NCBI GenBank assembly: GCA_944472155.2
Contig: OX235279.1
Coordinates: 56,703,564-56,767,563 of the forward strand
Origin: Trichobilharzia szidati
Taxonomy: Eukaryota > Platyhelminthes > Trematoda > Strigeidida > Schistosomatidae
Reading direction: 5' to 3'
DNA length: 64,000 bases
Made by a program: the position numbers and the translations under genes
Part shown: positions 44,100 through 59,400 of the stretch, in pieces
How positions within the stretch are numbered: position 1 is the stretch's first letter
How the letters are laid out: each line of letters starts with the position of its first letter
The notes under the pieces: generated by a model
Databases searched by the model: none
What the model was told of the DNA's origin: nothing
What the model saw: only the letters and a program-made list of their open reading frames with translations

Positions 44100-47000
44100 T
44101 GAAGGGAAGATCACTTGTTTTTAAAAACTTTGTCCAATCATGAGTCATTCAACAAGTATAATAAACAAAATTCTATGAGCTGTGATCAAAATTTGACCCC
44201 GGACTTACAAATATTGGTCTACCTATGTTAAACACTTTAAACAGAGTGTGTATGTGTGTGTGTGGGTAAACAGTTGTAAAACATTTCTTAACGTCTGCAT
44301 AAGAAGGTATGGACAGTCGAGAATTTTGACCAAGTATTAATAATTACTGATACATATCCATTTTTTATTTATTAATAAGGATTTCCTATGCATCAGCTAA
44401 CATCACACCTTCATGTCTGTTCACACTGTTAGTATCTAGAATTTTATGATGAGACGTATTTTGAGAATTATGGTGTTTGGGATTGGAGTTTAGTAGAAGC
44501 ACCCTGTCGGACGTTTTGCTTTGTCTTCTTTCTGAAGATTGAGCTGCTTTATTCGACCTACTGGAGTTGTCAGGTGACTCGACAGCTACGGATTTAGGAT
44601 ATGCATTCTGTTGCAGACAAGGGAGAGTGAAAACCCGATGATTGTTCCAATTACACAGTTTCTTTGTTAATTTAATTCGATTGCAAAATAATTCAAATGA
44701 ACTGTCGTCAAGATTTGACAGAATAGTTCTAAAATATTTGGGCACCGAGTGAGAAGTAGACATTTGTCAAAAATTATATTTGTAAAATCTCAGCGAGATT
44801 GAAATGAGTAATTCCAAGGTTTCGCTCGGAAATCTGGTCCGAACTTCTTCAGGGAAATTAATCGAAATCAACATAACAGGGGTTTATATATGAAAGGAAG
44901 ATCACTTGTTTTTAAAAACTTTGTCCAATCATGAGTCATTCAACAAGTATAATAAACAAAATTCTATGAGCTGTGATCAAAATTTGACCCCGGACTTACA
45001 AATATTGGTCTACCTATGTTAAACACTTTAAACAGAGTGTGTATGTGTGTGTGTGGGTAAACAGTTGTAAAACACTTCTTAACGTCTGCATAAGAAGGTA
45101 TGGACAGTCGAGAATTTTGACCAAGTATTAATAATTAGTGATACATATCCATTTTTTATTTATTAATAAGGATTTCCTATGCATCAGCTAACATCACACC
45201 TTCATGTCTGTTCACACTGTTAGTATCTAGAATTTTATGATGAGACGTATTTTGAGAATTATGGTGTTTGGGATTGGAGTTTAGTAGAAGCACCCTGTCG
45301 GACGTTTTGCTTTGTCTTCTTTCTGAAGATTGAGCTGCTTTATTCGACCTACTGGAGTTGTCAGGTGACTCGACAGCTACGGATTTAGGATATGCATTCT
45401 GTTGCAGACAAGGGAGAGTGAAAACCCGATGATTGTTCCAATTACACAGTTTCTTTGTTAATTTAATTCGATTGCAAAATAATTCAAATGAACTGTCGTC
45501 AAGATTTGACAGAATAGTTCTAAAATATTTGGGCACCGAGTGAGAAGTAGACATTTGTCAAAAATTATATTTGTAAAATCTCAGCGAGATTGAAATGAGT
45601 AATTCCAAGGTTTCGCTCGGAAATCTGGTCCGAACTTCTTCAGGGAAATTAATCGAAATCAACATAACAGGGGTTTATATATGAAAGGAAGATCACTTGT
45701 TTTTAAAAACTTTGTCCAATCATGAGTCATTCAACAAGTATAATAAACAAAATTCTATGAGCTGTGATCAAAATTTGACCCCGGACTTACAAATATTGGT
45801 CTACCTATGTTAAACACTTTAAACAGAGTGTGTATGTGTGTGTGTGGGTAAACAGTTGTAAAACATTTCTTAACGTCTCCATAAGAAGATATGGACAGTC
45901 GAGAATTTTGACCAAGTATTAATAATTAGTGATACATATCCATTTTTTATTTATTAATAAGGATTTCCTATGCATCAGCTAACATCACACCTTCATGTCT
46001 GTTCACACTGTTAGTATCTAGAATTTTATGATGAGACGTATTTTGAGAATTATGGTGTTTGGGATTGGAGTTTAGTAGAAGCACCCTGTCGGACGTTTTG
46101 CTTTGTCTTCTTTCTGAAGATTGAGCTGCTTTATTCGACCTACTGGAGTTGTCAGGTGACTCGACAGCTACGGATTTAGGATATGCATTCTGTTGCAGAC
46201 AAGGGAGAGTGAAAACCCGATGATTGTTCCAATTACACAGTTTCTTTGTTAATTTAATTCGATTGCAAAATAATTCAAATGAACTGTCGTCAAGATTTGA
46301 CAGAATAGTTCTAAAATATTTGGGCACCGAGTGAGAAGTAGACATTTGTCAAAAATTATATTTGTAAAATCTCAGCGAGATTGAAATGAGTAATTCCAAG
46401 GTTTCGCTCGGAAATCTGGTCCGAACTTCTTCAGGGAAATTAATCGAAATCAACATAACAGGGGTTTATATATGAAAGGAAGATCACTTGTTTTTAAAAA
46501 CTTTGTCCAATCATGAGTCATTCAACAAGTATAATAAACAAAATTCTATGAGCTGTGATCAAAATTTGACCCCGGACTTACAAATATTGGTCTACCTATG
46601 TTAAACACTTTAAACAGAGTGTGTATGTGTGTGTGTGGGTAAACAGTTGTAAAACATTTCTTAACGTCTGCATAAGAAGGTATGGACAGTCGAGAATTTT
46701 GACCAAGTATTAATAATTACTGATACATATCCATTTTTTATTTATTAATAAGGATTTCCTATGCATCAGCTAACATCACACCTTCATGTCTGTTCACACT
46801 GTTAGTATCTAGAATTTTATGATGAGACGTATTTTGAGAATTATGGTGTTTGGGATTGGAGTTTAGTAGAAGCACCCTGTCGGACGTTTTGCTTTGTCTT
46901 CTTTCTGAAGATTGAGCTGCTTTATTCGACCTACTGGAGTTGTCAGGTGACTCGACAGCTACGGATTTAGGATATGCATTCTGTTGCAGACAAGGGAGAG

Positions 47001-50000
47001 TGAAAACCCGATGATTGTTCCAATTACACAGTTTCTTTGTTAATTTAATTCGATTGCAAAATAATTCAAATGAACTGTCGTCAAGATTTGACAGAATAGT
47101 TCTAAAATATTTGGGCACCGAGTGAGAAGTAGACATTTGTCAAAAATTATATTTGTAAAATCTCAGCGAGATTGAAATGAGTAATTCCAAGGTTTCGCTC
47201 GGAAATCTGGTCCGAACTTCTTCAGGGAAATTAGTCGAAATCAACATAACAGGGGTTTATATATGAAAGGAAGATCGCTTGTTTTTAAAAACTTTGTCCA
47301 ATCATGAGTCATTCAACAAGTATAATAAACAAAATTCTATGAGCTGTGATCAAAATTTGACCCCGGACTTACAAATATTGGTCTACCTATGTTAAACACT
47401 TTAAACAGAGTGTGTATGTGTGTGTGTGGGTAAACAGTTGTAAAACACCTCTTAACGTCTCCATGAGAAGATATGGACAGTCGAGAATTTTGACCAAGTA
47501 TTAATAATTACTGATACATATCCATTTTTTATTTATTAATAAGGATTTCCTATGCATCAGCTAACATCACACCTTCATGTCTGTTCACACTGTTAGTATC
47601 TAGAATTTTATGATGAGACGTATTTTGAGAATTATGGTGTTTGGGATTGGAGTTTAGTAGAAGCACCCTGTCGGACGTTTTGCTTTGTCTTCTTTCTGAA
47701 GATTGAGCTGCTTTATTCGACCTACTGGAGTTGTCAGGTGACTCGACAGCTACGGATTTAGGATATGCATTCTGTTGCAGACAAGGGAGAGTGAAAACCC
47801 GATGATTGTTCCAATTACACAGTTTCTTTGTTAATTTAATTCGATTGCAAAATAATTCAAATGAACTGTCGTCAAGATTTGACAGAATAGTTCTAAAATA
47901 TTTGGGCACCGAGTGAGAAGTAGACATTTGTCAAAAATTATATTTGTAAAATCTCAGCGAGATTGAAATGAGTAGTTCCAAGGTTTCGTTCGGCAATCTG
48001 GTCCGAACTTCTTCAGGGAAATTAATCGAAATCAACATAACAGGGGTTTATATATGAAAGGAAGATCACTTGTTTTTAAAAACTTTGTCCAATCATGAGT
48101 CATTCAACAAGTATAATAAACAAAATTCTATGAGCTGTGATCAAAATTTGACCCCGGACTTACAAATATTGGTCTACCTATGTTAAACACTTTAAACAGA
48201 GTGTGTATGTGTGTGTGTGGGTAAACAGTTGTAAAACATTTCTTAACGTCTGCATAAGAAGATATGGACAGTCGAGAATTTTGACCAAGTATTAATAATT
48301 ACTGATACATATCCATTTTTTATTTATTAATAAGGATTTCCTATGCATCAGCTAACATCACACCTTCATGTCTGTTCACACTGTTAGTATCTAGAATTTT
48401 ATGATGAGACGTATTTTGAGAATTATGGTGTTTGGGATTGGAGTTTAGTAGAAGCACCCTGTCGGACGTTTTGCTTTGTCTTCTTTCTGAAGATTGAGCT
48501 GCTTTATTCGACCTACTGGAGTTGTCAGGTGACTCGACAGCTACGGATTTAGGATATGCATTCTGTTGCAGACAAGGGAGAGTGAAAACCCGATGATTGT
48601 TCCAATTACACAGTTTCTTTGTTAATTTAATTCGATTGCAAAATAATTCAAATGAACTGTCGTCAAGATTTGACAGAATAGTTCTAAAATATTTGGGCAC
48701 CGAGTGAGAAGTAGACATTTGTCAAAAATTATATTTGTAAAATCTCAGCGAGATTGAAATGAGTAATTCCAAGGTTTCGCTCGGAAATCTGGTCCGAACT
48801 TCTTCAGGGAAATTAGTCGAAATCAACATAACAGGGGTTTATATATGAAGGGAAGATCACTTGTTTTTAAAAACTTTGTCCAATCATGAGTCATTCAACA
48901 AGTATAATAAACAAAATTCTATGAGCTGTGATCAAAATTTGACCCCGGACTTACAAATATTGGTCTACCTATGTTAAACACTTTAAACAGAGTGTGTATG
49001 TGTGTGTGTGGGTAAACAGTTGTAAAACACTTCTTAACGTCTCCATAAGAAGATATGGACAGTCGAGAATTTTGACCAAGTATTAATAATTACTGATACA
49101 TATCCATTTTTTATTTATTAATAAGGATTTCCTATGCATCAGCTAACATCACACCTTCATGTCTGTTCACACTGTTAGTATCTAGAATTTTATGATGAGA
49201 CGTATTTTGAGAATTATGGTGTTTGGGATTGGAGTTTAGTAGAAGCACCCTGTCGGACGTTTTGCTTTGTCTTCTTTCTGAAGATTGAGCTGCTTTATTC
49301 GACCTACTGGAGTTGTCAGGTGACTCGACAGCTACGGATTTAGGATATGCATTCTGTTGCAGACAAGGGAGAGTGAAAACCCGATGATTGTTCCAATTAC
49401 ACAGTTTCTTTGTTAATTTAATTCGATTGCAAAATAATTCAAATGAACTGTCGTCAAGATTTGACAGAATAGTTCTAAAATATTTGGGCACCGAGTGAGA
49501 AGTAGACATTTGTCAAAAATTATATTTGTAAAATCTCAGCGAGATTGAAATGAGTAATTCCAAGGTTTCGCTCGGAAATCTGGTCCGAACTTCTTCAGGG
49601 AAATTAGTCGAAATCAACATAACAGGGGTTTATATATGAAAGGAAGATCACTTGTTTTTAAAAACTTTGTCCAATCATGAGTCATTCAACAAGTATAATA
49701 AACAAAATTCTATGAGCTGTGATCAAAATTTGACCCCGGACTTACAAATATTGGTCTACCTATGTTAAACACTTTAAACAGAGTGTGTATGTGTGTGTGT
49801 GGGTAAACAGTTGTAAAACATTTCTTAACGTCTGCATAAGAAGATATGGACAGTCGAGAATTTTGACCAAGTATTAATAATTAGTGATACATATCCATTT
49901 TTTATTTATTAATAAGGATTTCCTATGCATCAGCTAACATCACACCTTCATGTCTGTTCACACTGTTAGTATCTAGAATTTTATGATGAGACGTATTTTG

Positions 50001-53000
50001 AGAATTATGGTGTTTGGGATTGGAGTTTAGTAGAAGCACCCTGTCGGACGTTTTGCTTTGTCTTCTTTCTGAAGATTGAGCTGCTTTATTCGACCTACTG
50101 GAGTTGTCAGGTGACTCGACAGCTACGGATTTAGGATATGCATTCTGTTGCAGACAAGGGAGAGTGAAAACCCGATGATTGTTCCAATTACACAGTTTCT
50201 TTGTTAATTTAATTCGATTGCAAAATAATTCAAATGAACTGTCGTCAAGATTTGACAGAATAGTTCTAAAATATTTGGGCACCGAGTGAGAAGTAGACAT
50301 TTGTCAAAAATTATATTTGTAAAATCTCAGCGAGATTGAAATGAGTAATTCCAAGGTTTCGCTCGGAAATCTGGTCCGAACTTCTTCAGGGAAATTAGTC
50401 GAAATCAACATAACAGGGGTTTATATATGAAAGGAAGATCACTTGTTTTTAAAAACTTTGTCCAATCATGAGTCATTCAACAAGTATAATAAACAAAATT
50501 CTATGAGCTGTGATCAAAATTTGACCCCGGACTTACAAATATTGGTCTACCTATGTTAAACACTTTAAACAGAGTGTGTATGTGTGTGTGTGGGTAAACA
50601 GTTGTAAAACACTTCTTAACGTCTCCATAAGAAGATATGGACAGTCGAGAATTTTGACCAAGTATTAATAATTAGTGATACATATCCATTTTTTATTTAT
50701 TAATAAGGATTTCCTATGCATCAGCTAACATCACACCTTCATGTCTGTTCACACTGTTAGTATCTAGAATTTTATGATGAGACGTATTTTGAGAATTATG
50801 GTGTTTGGGATTGGAGTTTAGTAGAAGCACCCTGTCGGACGTTTTGCTTTGTCTTCTTTCTGAAGATTGAGCTGCTTTATTCGACCTACTGGAGTTGTCA
50901 GGTGACTCGACAGCTACGGATTTAGGATATGCATTCTGTTGCAGACAAGGGAGAGTGAAAACCCGATGATTGTTCCAATTACACAGTTTCTTTGTTAATT
51001 TAATTCGATTGCAAAATAATTCAAATGAACTGTCGTCAAGATTTGACAGAATAGTTCTAAAATATTTGGGCACCGAGTGAGAAGTAGACATTTGTCAAAA
51101 ATTATATTTGTAAAATCTCAGCGAGATTGAAATGAGTAGTTCCAAGGTTTCGTTCGGCAATCTGGTCCGAACTTCTTCAGGGAAATTAATCGAAATCAAC
51201 ATAACAGGGGTTTATATATGAAAGGAAGATCACTTGTTTTTAAAAACTTTGTCCAATCATGAGTCATTCAACAAGTATAATAAACAAAATTCTATGAGCT
51301 GTGATCAAAATTTGACCCCGGACTTACAAATATTGGTCTACCTATGTTAAACACTTTAAACAGAGTGTGTATGTGTGTGTGTGGGTAAACAGTTGTAAAA
51401 CATTTCTTAACGTCTCCATAAGAAGATATGGACAGTCGAGAATTTTGACCAAGTATTAATAATTAGTGATACATATCCATTTTTTATTTATTAATAAGGA
51501 TTTCCTATGCATCAGCTAACATCACACCTTCATGTCTGTTCACACTGTTAGTATCTAGAATTTTATGATGAGACGTATTTTGAGAATTATGGTGTTTGGG
51601 ATTGGAGTTTAGTAGAAGCACCCTGTCGGACGTTTTGCTTTGTCTTCTTTCTGAAGATTGAGCTGCTTTATTCGACCTACTGGAGTTGTCAGGTGACTCG
51701 ACAGCTACGGATTTAGGATATGCATTCTGTTGCAGACAAGGGAGAGTGAAAACCCGATGATTGTTCCAATTACACAGTTTCTTTGTTAATTTAATTCGAT
51801 TGCAAAATAATTCAAATGAACTGTCGTCAAGATTTGACAGAATAGTTCTAAAATATTTGGGCACCGAGTGAGAAGTAGACATTTGTCAAAAATTATATTT
51901 GTAAAATCTCAGCGAGATTGAAATGAGTAGTTCCAAGGTTTCGCTCGGAAATCTGGTCCGAACTTCTTCAGGGAAATTAATCGAAATCAACATAACAGGG
52001 GTTTATATATGAAAGGAAGATCACTTGTTTTTAAAAACTTTGTCCAATCATGAGTCATTCAACAAGTATAATAAACAAAATTCTATGAGCTGTGATCAAA
52101 ATTTGACCCCGGACTTACAAATATTGGTCTACCTATGTTAAACACTTTAAACAGAGTGTGTATGTGTGTGTGTGGGTAAACAGTTGTAAAACATTTCTTA
52201 ACGTCTGCATAAGAAGGTATGGACAGTCGAGAATTTTGACCAAGTATTAATAATTAGTGATACATATCCATTTTTTATTTATTAATAAGGATTTCCTATG
52301 CATCAGCTAACATCACACCTTCATGTCTGTTCACACTGTTAGTATCTAGAATTTTATGATGAGACGTATTTTGAGAATTATGGTGTTTGGGATTGGAGTT
52401 TAGTAGAAGCACCCTGTCGGACGTTTTGCTTTGTCTTCTTTCTGAAGATTGAGCTGCTTTATTCGACCTACTGGAGTTGTCAGGTGACTCGACAGCTACG
52501 GATTTAGGATATGCATTCTGTTGCAGACAAGGGAGAGTGAAAACCCGATGATTGTTCCAATTACACAGTTTCTTTGTTAATTTAATTCGATTGCAAAATA
52601 ATTCAAATGAACTGTCGTCAAGATTTGACAGAATAGTTCTAAAATATTTGGGCACCGAGTGAGAAGTAGACATTTGTCAAAAATTATATTTGTAAAATCT
52701 CAGCGAGATTGAAATGAGTAGTTCCAAGGTTTCGCTCGGAAATCTGGTCCGAACTTCTTCAGGGAAATTAGTCGAAATCAACATAACAGGGGTTTATGTA
52801 TAGAAGGAAGTTCACTTGTTTTCAAAATCTTTGTCTAATCATGAGTCATTCAACAAGTATAATAAACAAAATTCTATGAGCTGTGATCAAAATTTGACCC
52901 CGGACTTACAAATATTGGTCTACCTATGTTAAACACTTTAAACAGAGTGTGTATGTGTGTGTGTGGGTAAACAGTTGTAAAACACTTCTTAACGTCTGCA

Positions 53001-53086
53001 TAAGAAGATATGGACAGTCGAGAATTTTGACCAAGTATTAATAATTAGTGATACATATCCATTTTTTATTTATTAATAAGGATTTC

Positions 53087-53464
53087 CTATGCATCAGCTA
53101 ACATCACACCTTCATGTCTGTTCTCACTGTTAGTATCTAGAATTTTATGATGAGACGTATTTTGAGAATTATGGTGTTTGGGATTGGAGTTTAGTAGAAG
53201 CACCCTGTCGGACGTTTTGCTTTGTCTTCTTTCTGAAGATTGAGCTGCTTTATTCGACCTACTGGAGTTGTCAGGTGACTCGACAGCTACGGATTTAGGA
53301 TATGCATTCTGTTGCAGACAAGGGAGAGTGAAAACCCGATGATTGTTCCAATTACACAGTTTCTTTGTTAATTTAATTCGATTGCAAAATAATTCAAATG
53401 AACTGTCGTCAAGATTTGACAGAATAGTTCTAAAATATTTGGGCACCGAGTGAGAAGTAGACAT
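53087..53464 (-). CDS. 125-aa ORF of the 791-bp repeat, variant copy (Val to Glu)
   Basis: The only one of 26 complete ORF copies with a changed protein: Val becomes Glu in TNSVNRHEG near the C-terminus, from one base change (A to T on the plus strand at about 53,123). The next unit and the one before also share an unusual run of changes around 52,797-52,845 and 53,588-53,636, so this part of the array holds the most diverged units. Confidence 0.6.
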   Translation of the reverse strand: MSTSHSVPKYFRTILSNLDDSSFELFCNRIKLTKKLCNWNNHRVFTLPCLQQNAYPKSVAVESPDNSSRSNKAAQSSERRQSKTSDRVLLLNSNPKHHNSQNTSHHKILDTNSENRHEGVMLADA

Positions 53465-56400
53465 TTGTCAAAAATTATATTTGTAAAATCTCAGCGAGAT
53501 TGAAATGAGTAATTCCAAGGTTTCGCTCGGAAATCTGGTCCGAACTTCTTCAGGGAAATTAGTCGAAATCAACATAACAGGGGTTTATGTATAGAAGGAA
53601 GTTCACTTGTTTTCAAAATCTTTGTCTAATCATGAGTCATTCAACAAGTATAATAAACAAAATTCTATGAGCTGTGATCAAAATTTGACCCCGGACTTAC
53701 AAATATTGGTCTACCTATGTTAAACACTTTAAACAGAGTGTGTATGTGTGTGTGTGGGTAAACAGTTGTAAAACACTTCTTAACGTCTCCATAAGAAGAT
53801 ATGGACAGTCGAGAATTTTGACCAAGTATTAATAATTACTGATACATATCCATTTTTTATTTATTAATAAGGATTTCCTATGCATCAGCTAACATCACAC
53901 CTTCATGTCTGTTCACACTGTTAGTATCTAGAATTTTATGATGAGACGTATTTTGAGAATTATGGTGTTTGGGATTGGAGTTTAGTAGAAGCACCCTGTC
54001 GGACGTTTTGCTTTGTCTTCTTTCTGAAGATTGAGCTGCTTTATTCGACCTACTGGAGTTGTCAGGTGACTCGACAGCTACGGATTTAGGATATGCATTC
54101 TGTTGCAGACAAGGGAGAGTGAAAACCCGATGATTGTTCCAATTACACAGTTTCTTTGTTAATTTAATTCGATTGCAAAATAATTCAAATGAACTGTCGT
54201 CAAGATTTGACAGAATAGTTCTAAAATATTTGGGCACCGAGTGAGAAGTAGACATTTGTCAAAAATTATATTTGTAAAATCTCAGCGAGATTGAAATGAG
54301 TAGTTCCAAGGTTTCGTTCGGCAATCTGGTCCGAACTTCTTCAGGGAAATTAATCGAAATCAACATAACAGGGGTTTATATATGAAGGGAAGATCACTTG
54401 TTTTTAAAAACTTTGTCCAATCATGAGTCATTCAACAAGTATAATAAACAAAATTCTATGAGCTGTGATCAAAATTTGACCCCGGACTTACAAATATTGG
54501 TCTACCTATGTTAAACACTTTAAACAGAGTGTGTATGTGTGTGTGTGGGTAAACAGTTGTAAAACATTTCTTAACGTCTGCATAAGAAGGTATGGACAGT
54601 CGAGAATTTTGACCAAGTATTAATAATTAGTGATACATATCCATTTTTTATTTATTAATAAGGATTTCCTATGCATCAGCTAACATCACACCTTCATGTC
54701 TGTTCACACTGTTAGTATCTAGAATTTTATGATGAGACGTATTTTGAGAATTATGGTGTTTGGGATTGGAGTTTAGTAGAAGCACCCTGTCGGACGTTTT
54801 GCTTTGTCTTCTTTCTGAAGATTGAGCTGCTTTATTCGACCTACTGGAGTTGTCAGGTGACTCGACAGCTACGGATTTAGGATATGCATTCTGTTGCAGA
54901 CAAGGGAGAGTGAAAACCCGATGATTGTTCCAATTACACAGTTTCTTTGTTAATTTAATTCGATTGCAAAATAATTCAAATGAACTGTCGTCAAGATTTG
55001 ACAGAATAGTTCTAAAATATTTGGGCACCGAGTGAGAAGTAGACATTTGTCAAAAATTATATTTGTAAAATCTCAGCGAGATTGAAATGAGTAATTCCAA
55101 GGTTTCGCTCGGAAATCTGGTCCGAACTTCTTCAGGGAAATTAGTCGAAATCAACATAACAGGGGTTTATATATGAAGGGAAGATCACTTGTTTTTAAAA
55201 ACTTTGTCCAATCATGAGTCATTCAACAAGTATAATAAACAAAATTCTATGAGCTGTGATCAAAATTTGACCCCGGACTTACAAATATTGGTCTACCTAT
55301 GTTAAACACTTTAAACAGAGTGTGTATGTGTGTGTGTGGGTAAACAGTTGTAAAACATTTCTTAACGTCTGCATAAGAAGGTATGGACAGTCGAGAATTT
55401 TGACCAAGTATTAATAATTAGTGATACATATCCATTTTTTATTTATTAATAAGGATTTCCTATGCATCAGCTAACATCACACCTTCATGTCTGTTCACAC
55501 TGTTAGTATCTAGAATTTTATGATGAGACGTATTTTGAGAATTATGGTGTTTGGGATTGGAGTTTAGTAGAAGCACCCTGTCGGACGTTTTGCTTTGTCT
55601 TCTTTCTGAAGATTGAGCTGCTTTATTCGACCTACTGGAGTTGTCAGGTGACTCGACAGCTACGGATTTAGGATATGCATTCTGTTGCAGACAAGGGAGA
55701 GTGAAAACCCGATGATTGTTCCAATTACACAGTTTCTTTGTTAATTTAATTCGATTGCAAAATAATTCAAATGAACTGTCGTCAAGATTTGACAGAATAG
55801 TTCTAAAATATTTGGGCACCGAGTGAGAAGTAGACATTTGTCAAAAATTATATTTGTAAAATCTCAGCGAGATTGAAATGAGTAGTTCCAAGGTTTCGTT
55901 CGGCAATCTGGTCCGAACTTCTTCAGGGAAATTAATCGAAATTAACATAACAGGGGTTTATATATGAAGGGAAGATCACTTGTTTTTAAAAACTTTGTCC
56001 AATCATGAGTCATTCAACAAGTATAATAAACAAAATTCTATGAGCTGTGATCAAAATTTGACCCCGGACTTACAAATATTGGTCTACCTATGTTAAACAC
56101 TTTAAACAGAGTGTGTATGTGTGTGTGTGGGTAAACAGTTGTAAAACATTTCTTAACGTCTGCATAAGAAGGTATGGACAGTCGAGAATTTTGACCAAGT
56201 ATTAATAATTAGTGATACATATCCATTTTTTATTTATTAATAAGGATTTCCTATGCATCAGCTAACATCACACCTTCATGTCTGTTCACACTGTTAGTAT
56301 CTAGAATTTTATGATGAGACGTATTTTGAGAATTATGGTGTTTGGGATTGGAGTTTAGTAGAAGCACCCTGTCGGACGTTTTGCTTTGTCTTCTTTCTGA

Positions 56401-59400
56401 AGATTGAGCTGCTTTATTCGACCTACTGGAGTTGTCAGGTGACTCGACAGCTACGGATTTAGGATATGCATTCTGTTGCAGACAAGGGAGAGTGAAAACC
56501 CGATGATTGTTCCAATTACACAGTTTCTTTGTTAATTTAATTCGATTGCAAAATAATTCAAATGAACTGTCGTCAAGATTTGACAGAATAGTTCTAAAAT
56601 ATTTGGGCACCGAGTGAGAAGTAGACATTTGTCAAAAATTATATTTGTAAAATCTCAGCGAGATTGAAATGAGTAGTTCCAAGGTTTCGTTCGGCAATCT
56701 GGTCCGAACTTCTTCAGGGAAATTAATCGAAATTAACATAACAGGGGTTTATATATGAAGGGAAGATCACTTGTTTTTAAAAACTTTGTCCAATCATGAG
56801 TCATTCAACAAGTATAATAAACAAAATTCTATGAGCTGTGATCAAAATTTGACCCCGGACTTACAAATATTGGTCTACCTATGTTAAACACTTTAAACAG
56901 AGTGTGTATGTGTGTGTGTGGGTAAACAGTTGTAAAACATTTCTTAACGTCTGCATAAGAAGGTATGGACAGTCGAGAATTTTGACCAAGTATTAATAAT
57001 TAGTGATACATATCCATTTTTTATTTATTAATAAGGATTTCCTATGCATCAGCTAACATCACACCTTCATGTCTGTTCACACTGTTAGTATCTAGAATTT
57101 TATGATGAGACGTATTTTGAGAATTATGGTGTTTGGGATTGGAGTTTAGTAGAAGCACCCTGTCGGACGTTTTGCTTTGTCTTCTTTCTGAAGATTGAGC
57201 TGCTTTATTCGACCTACTGGAGTTGTCAGGTGACTCGACAGCTACGGATTTAGGATATGCATTCTGTTGCAGACAAGGGAGAGTGAAAACCCGATGATTG
57301 TTCCAATTACACAGTTTCTTTGTTAATTTAATTCGATTGCAAAATAATTCAAATGAACTGTCGTCAAGATTTGACAGAATAGTTCTAAAATATTTGGGCA
57401 CCGAGTGAGAAGTAGACATTTGTCAAAAATTATATTTGTAAAATCTCAGCGAGATTGAAATGAGTAGTTCCAAGGTTTCGTTCGGCAATCTGGTCCGAAC
57501 TTCTTCAGGGAAATTAATCGAAATCAACATAACAGGGGTTTATATATGAAAGGAAGATCACTTGTTTTTAAAAACTTTGTCCAATCATGAGTCATTCAAC
57601 AAGTATAATAAACAAAATTCTATGAGCTGTGATCAAAATTTGACCCCGGACTTACAAATATTGGTCTACCTATGTTAAACACTTTAAACAGAGTGTGTAT
57701 GTGTGTGTGTGGGTAAACAGTTGTAAAACATTTCTTAACGTCTGCATAAGAAGGTATGGACAGTCGAGAATTTTGACCAAGTATTAATAATTAGTGATAC
57801 ATATCCATTTTTTATTTATTAATAAGGATTTCCTATGCATCAGCTAACATCACACCTTCATGTCTGTTCACACTGTTAGTATCTAGAATTTTATGATGAG
57901 ACGTATTTTGAGAATTATGGTGTTTGGGATTGGAGTTTAGTAGAAGCACCCTGTCGGACGTTTTGCTTTGTCTTCTTTCTGAAGATTGAGCTGCTTTATT
58001 CGACCTACTGGAGTTGTCAGGTGACTCGACAGCTACGGATTTAGGATATGCATTCTGTTGCAGACAAGGGAGAGTGAAAACCCGATGATTGTTCCAATTA
58101 CACAGTTTCTTTGTTAATTTAATTCGATTGCAAAATAATTCAAATGAACTGTCGTCAAGATTTGACAGAATAGTTCTAAAATATTTGGGCACCGAGTGAG
58201 AAGTAGACATTTGTCAAAAATTATATTTGTAAAATCTCAGCGAGATTGAAATGAGTAGTTCCAAGGTTTCGTTCGGCAATCTGGTCCGAACTTCTTCAGG
58301 GAAATTAATCGAAATTAACATAACAGGGGTTTATATATGAAGGGAAGATCACTTGTTTTTAAAAACTTTGTCCAATCATGAGTCATTCAACAAGTATAAT
58401 AAACAAAATTCTATGAGCTGTGATCAAAATTTGACCCCGGACTTACAAATATTGGTCTACCTATGTTAAACACTTTAAACAGAGTGTGTATGTGTGTGTG
58501 TGGGTAAACAGTTGTAAAACATTTCTTAACGTCTGCATAAGAAGGTATGGACAGTCGAGAATTTTGACCAAGTATTAATAATTAGTGATACATATCCATT
58601 TTTTATTTATTAATAAGGATTTCCTATGCATCAGCTAACATCACACCTTCATGTCTGTTCACACTGTTAGTATCTAGAATTTTATGATGAGACGTATTTT
58701 GAGAATTATGGTGTTTGGGATTGGAGTTTAGTAGAAGCACCCTGTCGGACGTTTTGCTTTGTCTTCTTTCTGAAGATTGAGCTGCTTTATTCGACCTACT
58801 GGAGTTGTCAGGTGACTCGACAGCTACGGATTTAGGATATGCATTCTGTTGCAGACAAGGGAGAGTGAAAACCCGATGATTGTTCCAATTACACAGTTTC
58901 TTTGTTAATTTAATTCGATTGCAAAATAATTCAAATGAACTGTCGTCAAGATTTGACAGAATAGTTCTAAAATATTTGGGCACCGAGTGAGAAGTAGACA
59001 TTTGTCAAAAATTATATTTGTAAAATCTCAGCGAGATTGAAATGAGTAGTTCCAAGGTTTCGTTCGGCAATCTGGTCCGAACTTCTTCAGGGAAATTAAT
59101 CGAAATTAACATAACAGGGGTTTATATATGAAGGGAAGATCACTTGTTTTTAAAAACTTTGTCCAATCATGAGTCATTCAACAAGTATAATAAACAAAAT
59201 TCTATGAGCTGTGATCAAAATTTGACCCCGGACTTACAAATATTGGTCTACCTATGTTAAACACTTTAAACAGAGTGTGTATGTGTGTGTGTGGGTAAAC
59301 AGTTGTAAAACATTTCTTAACGTCTGCATAAGAAGGTATGGACAGTCGAGAATTTTGACCAAGTATTAATAATTAGTGATACATATCCATTTTTTATTTA

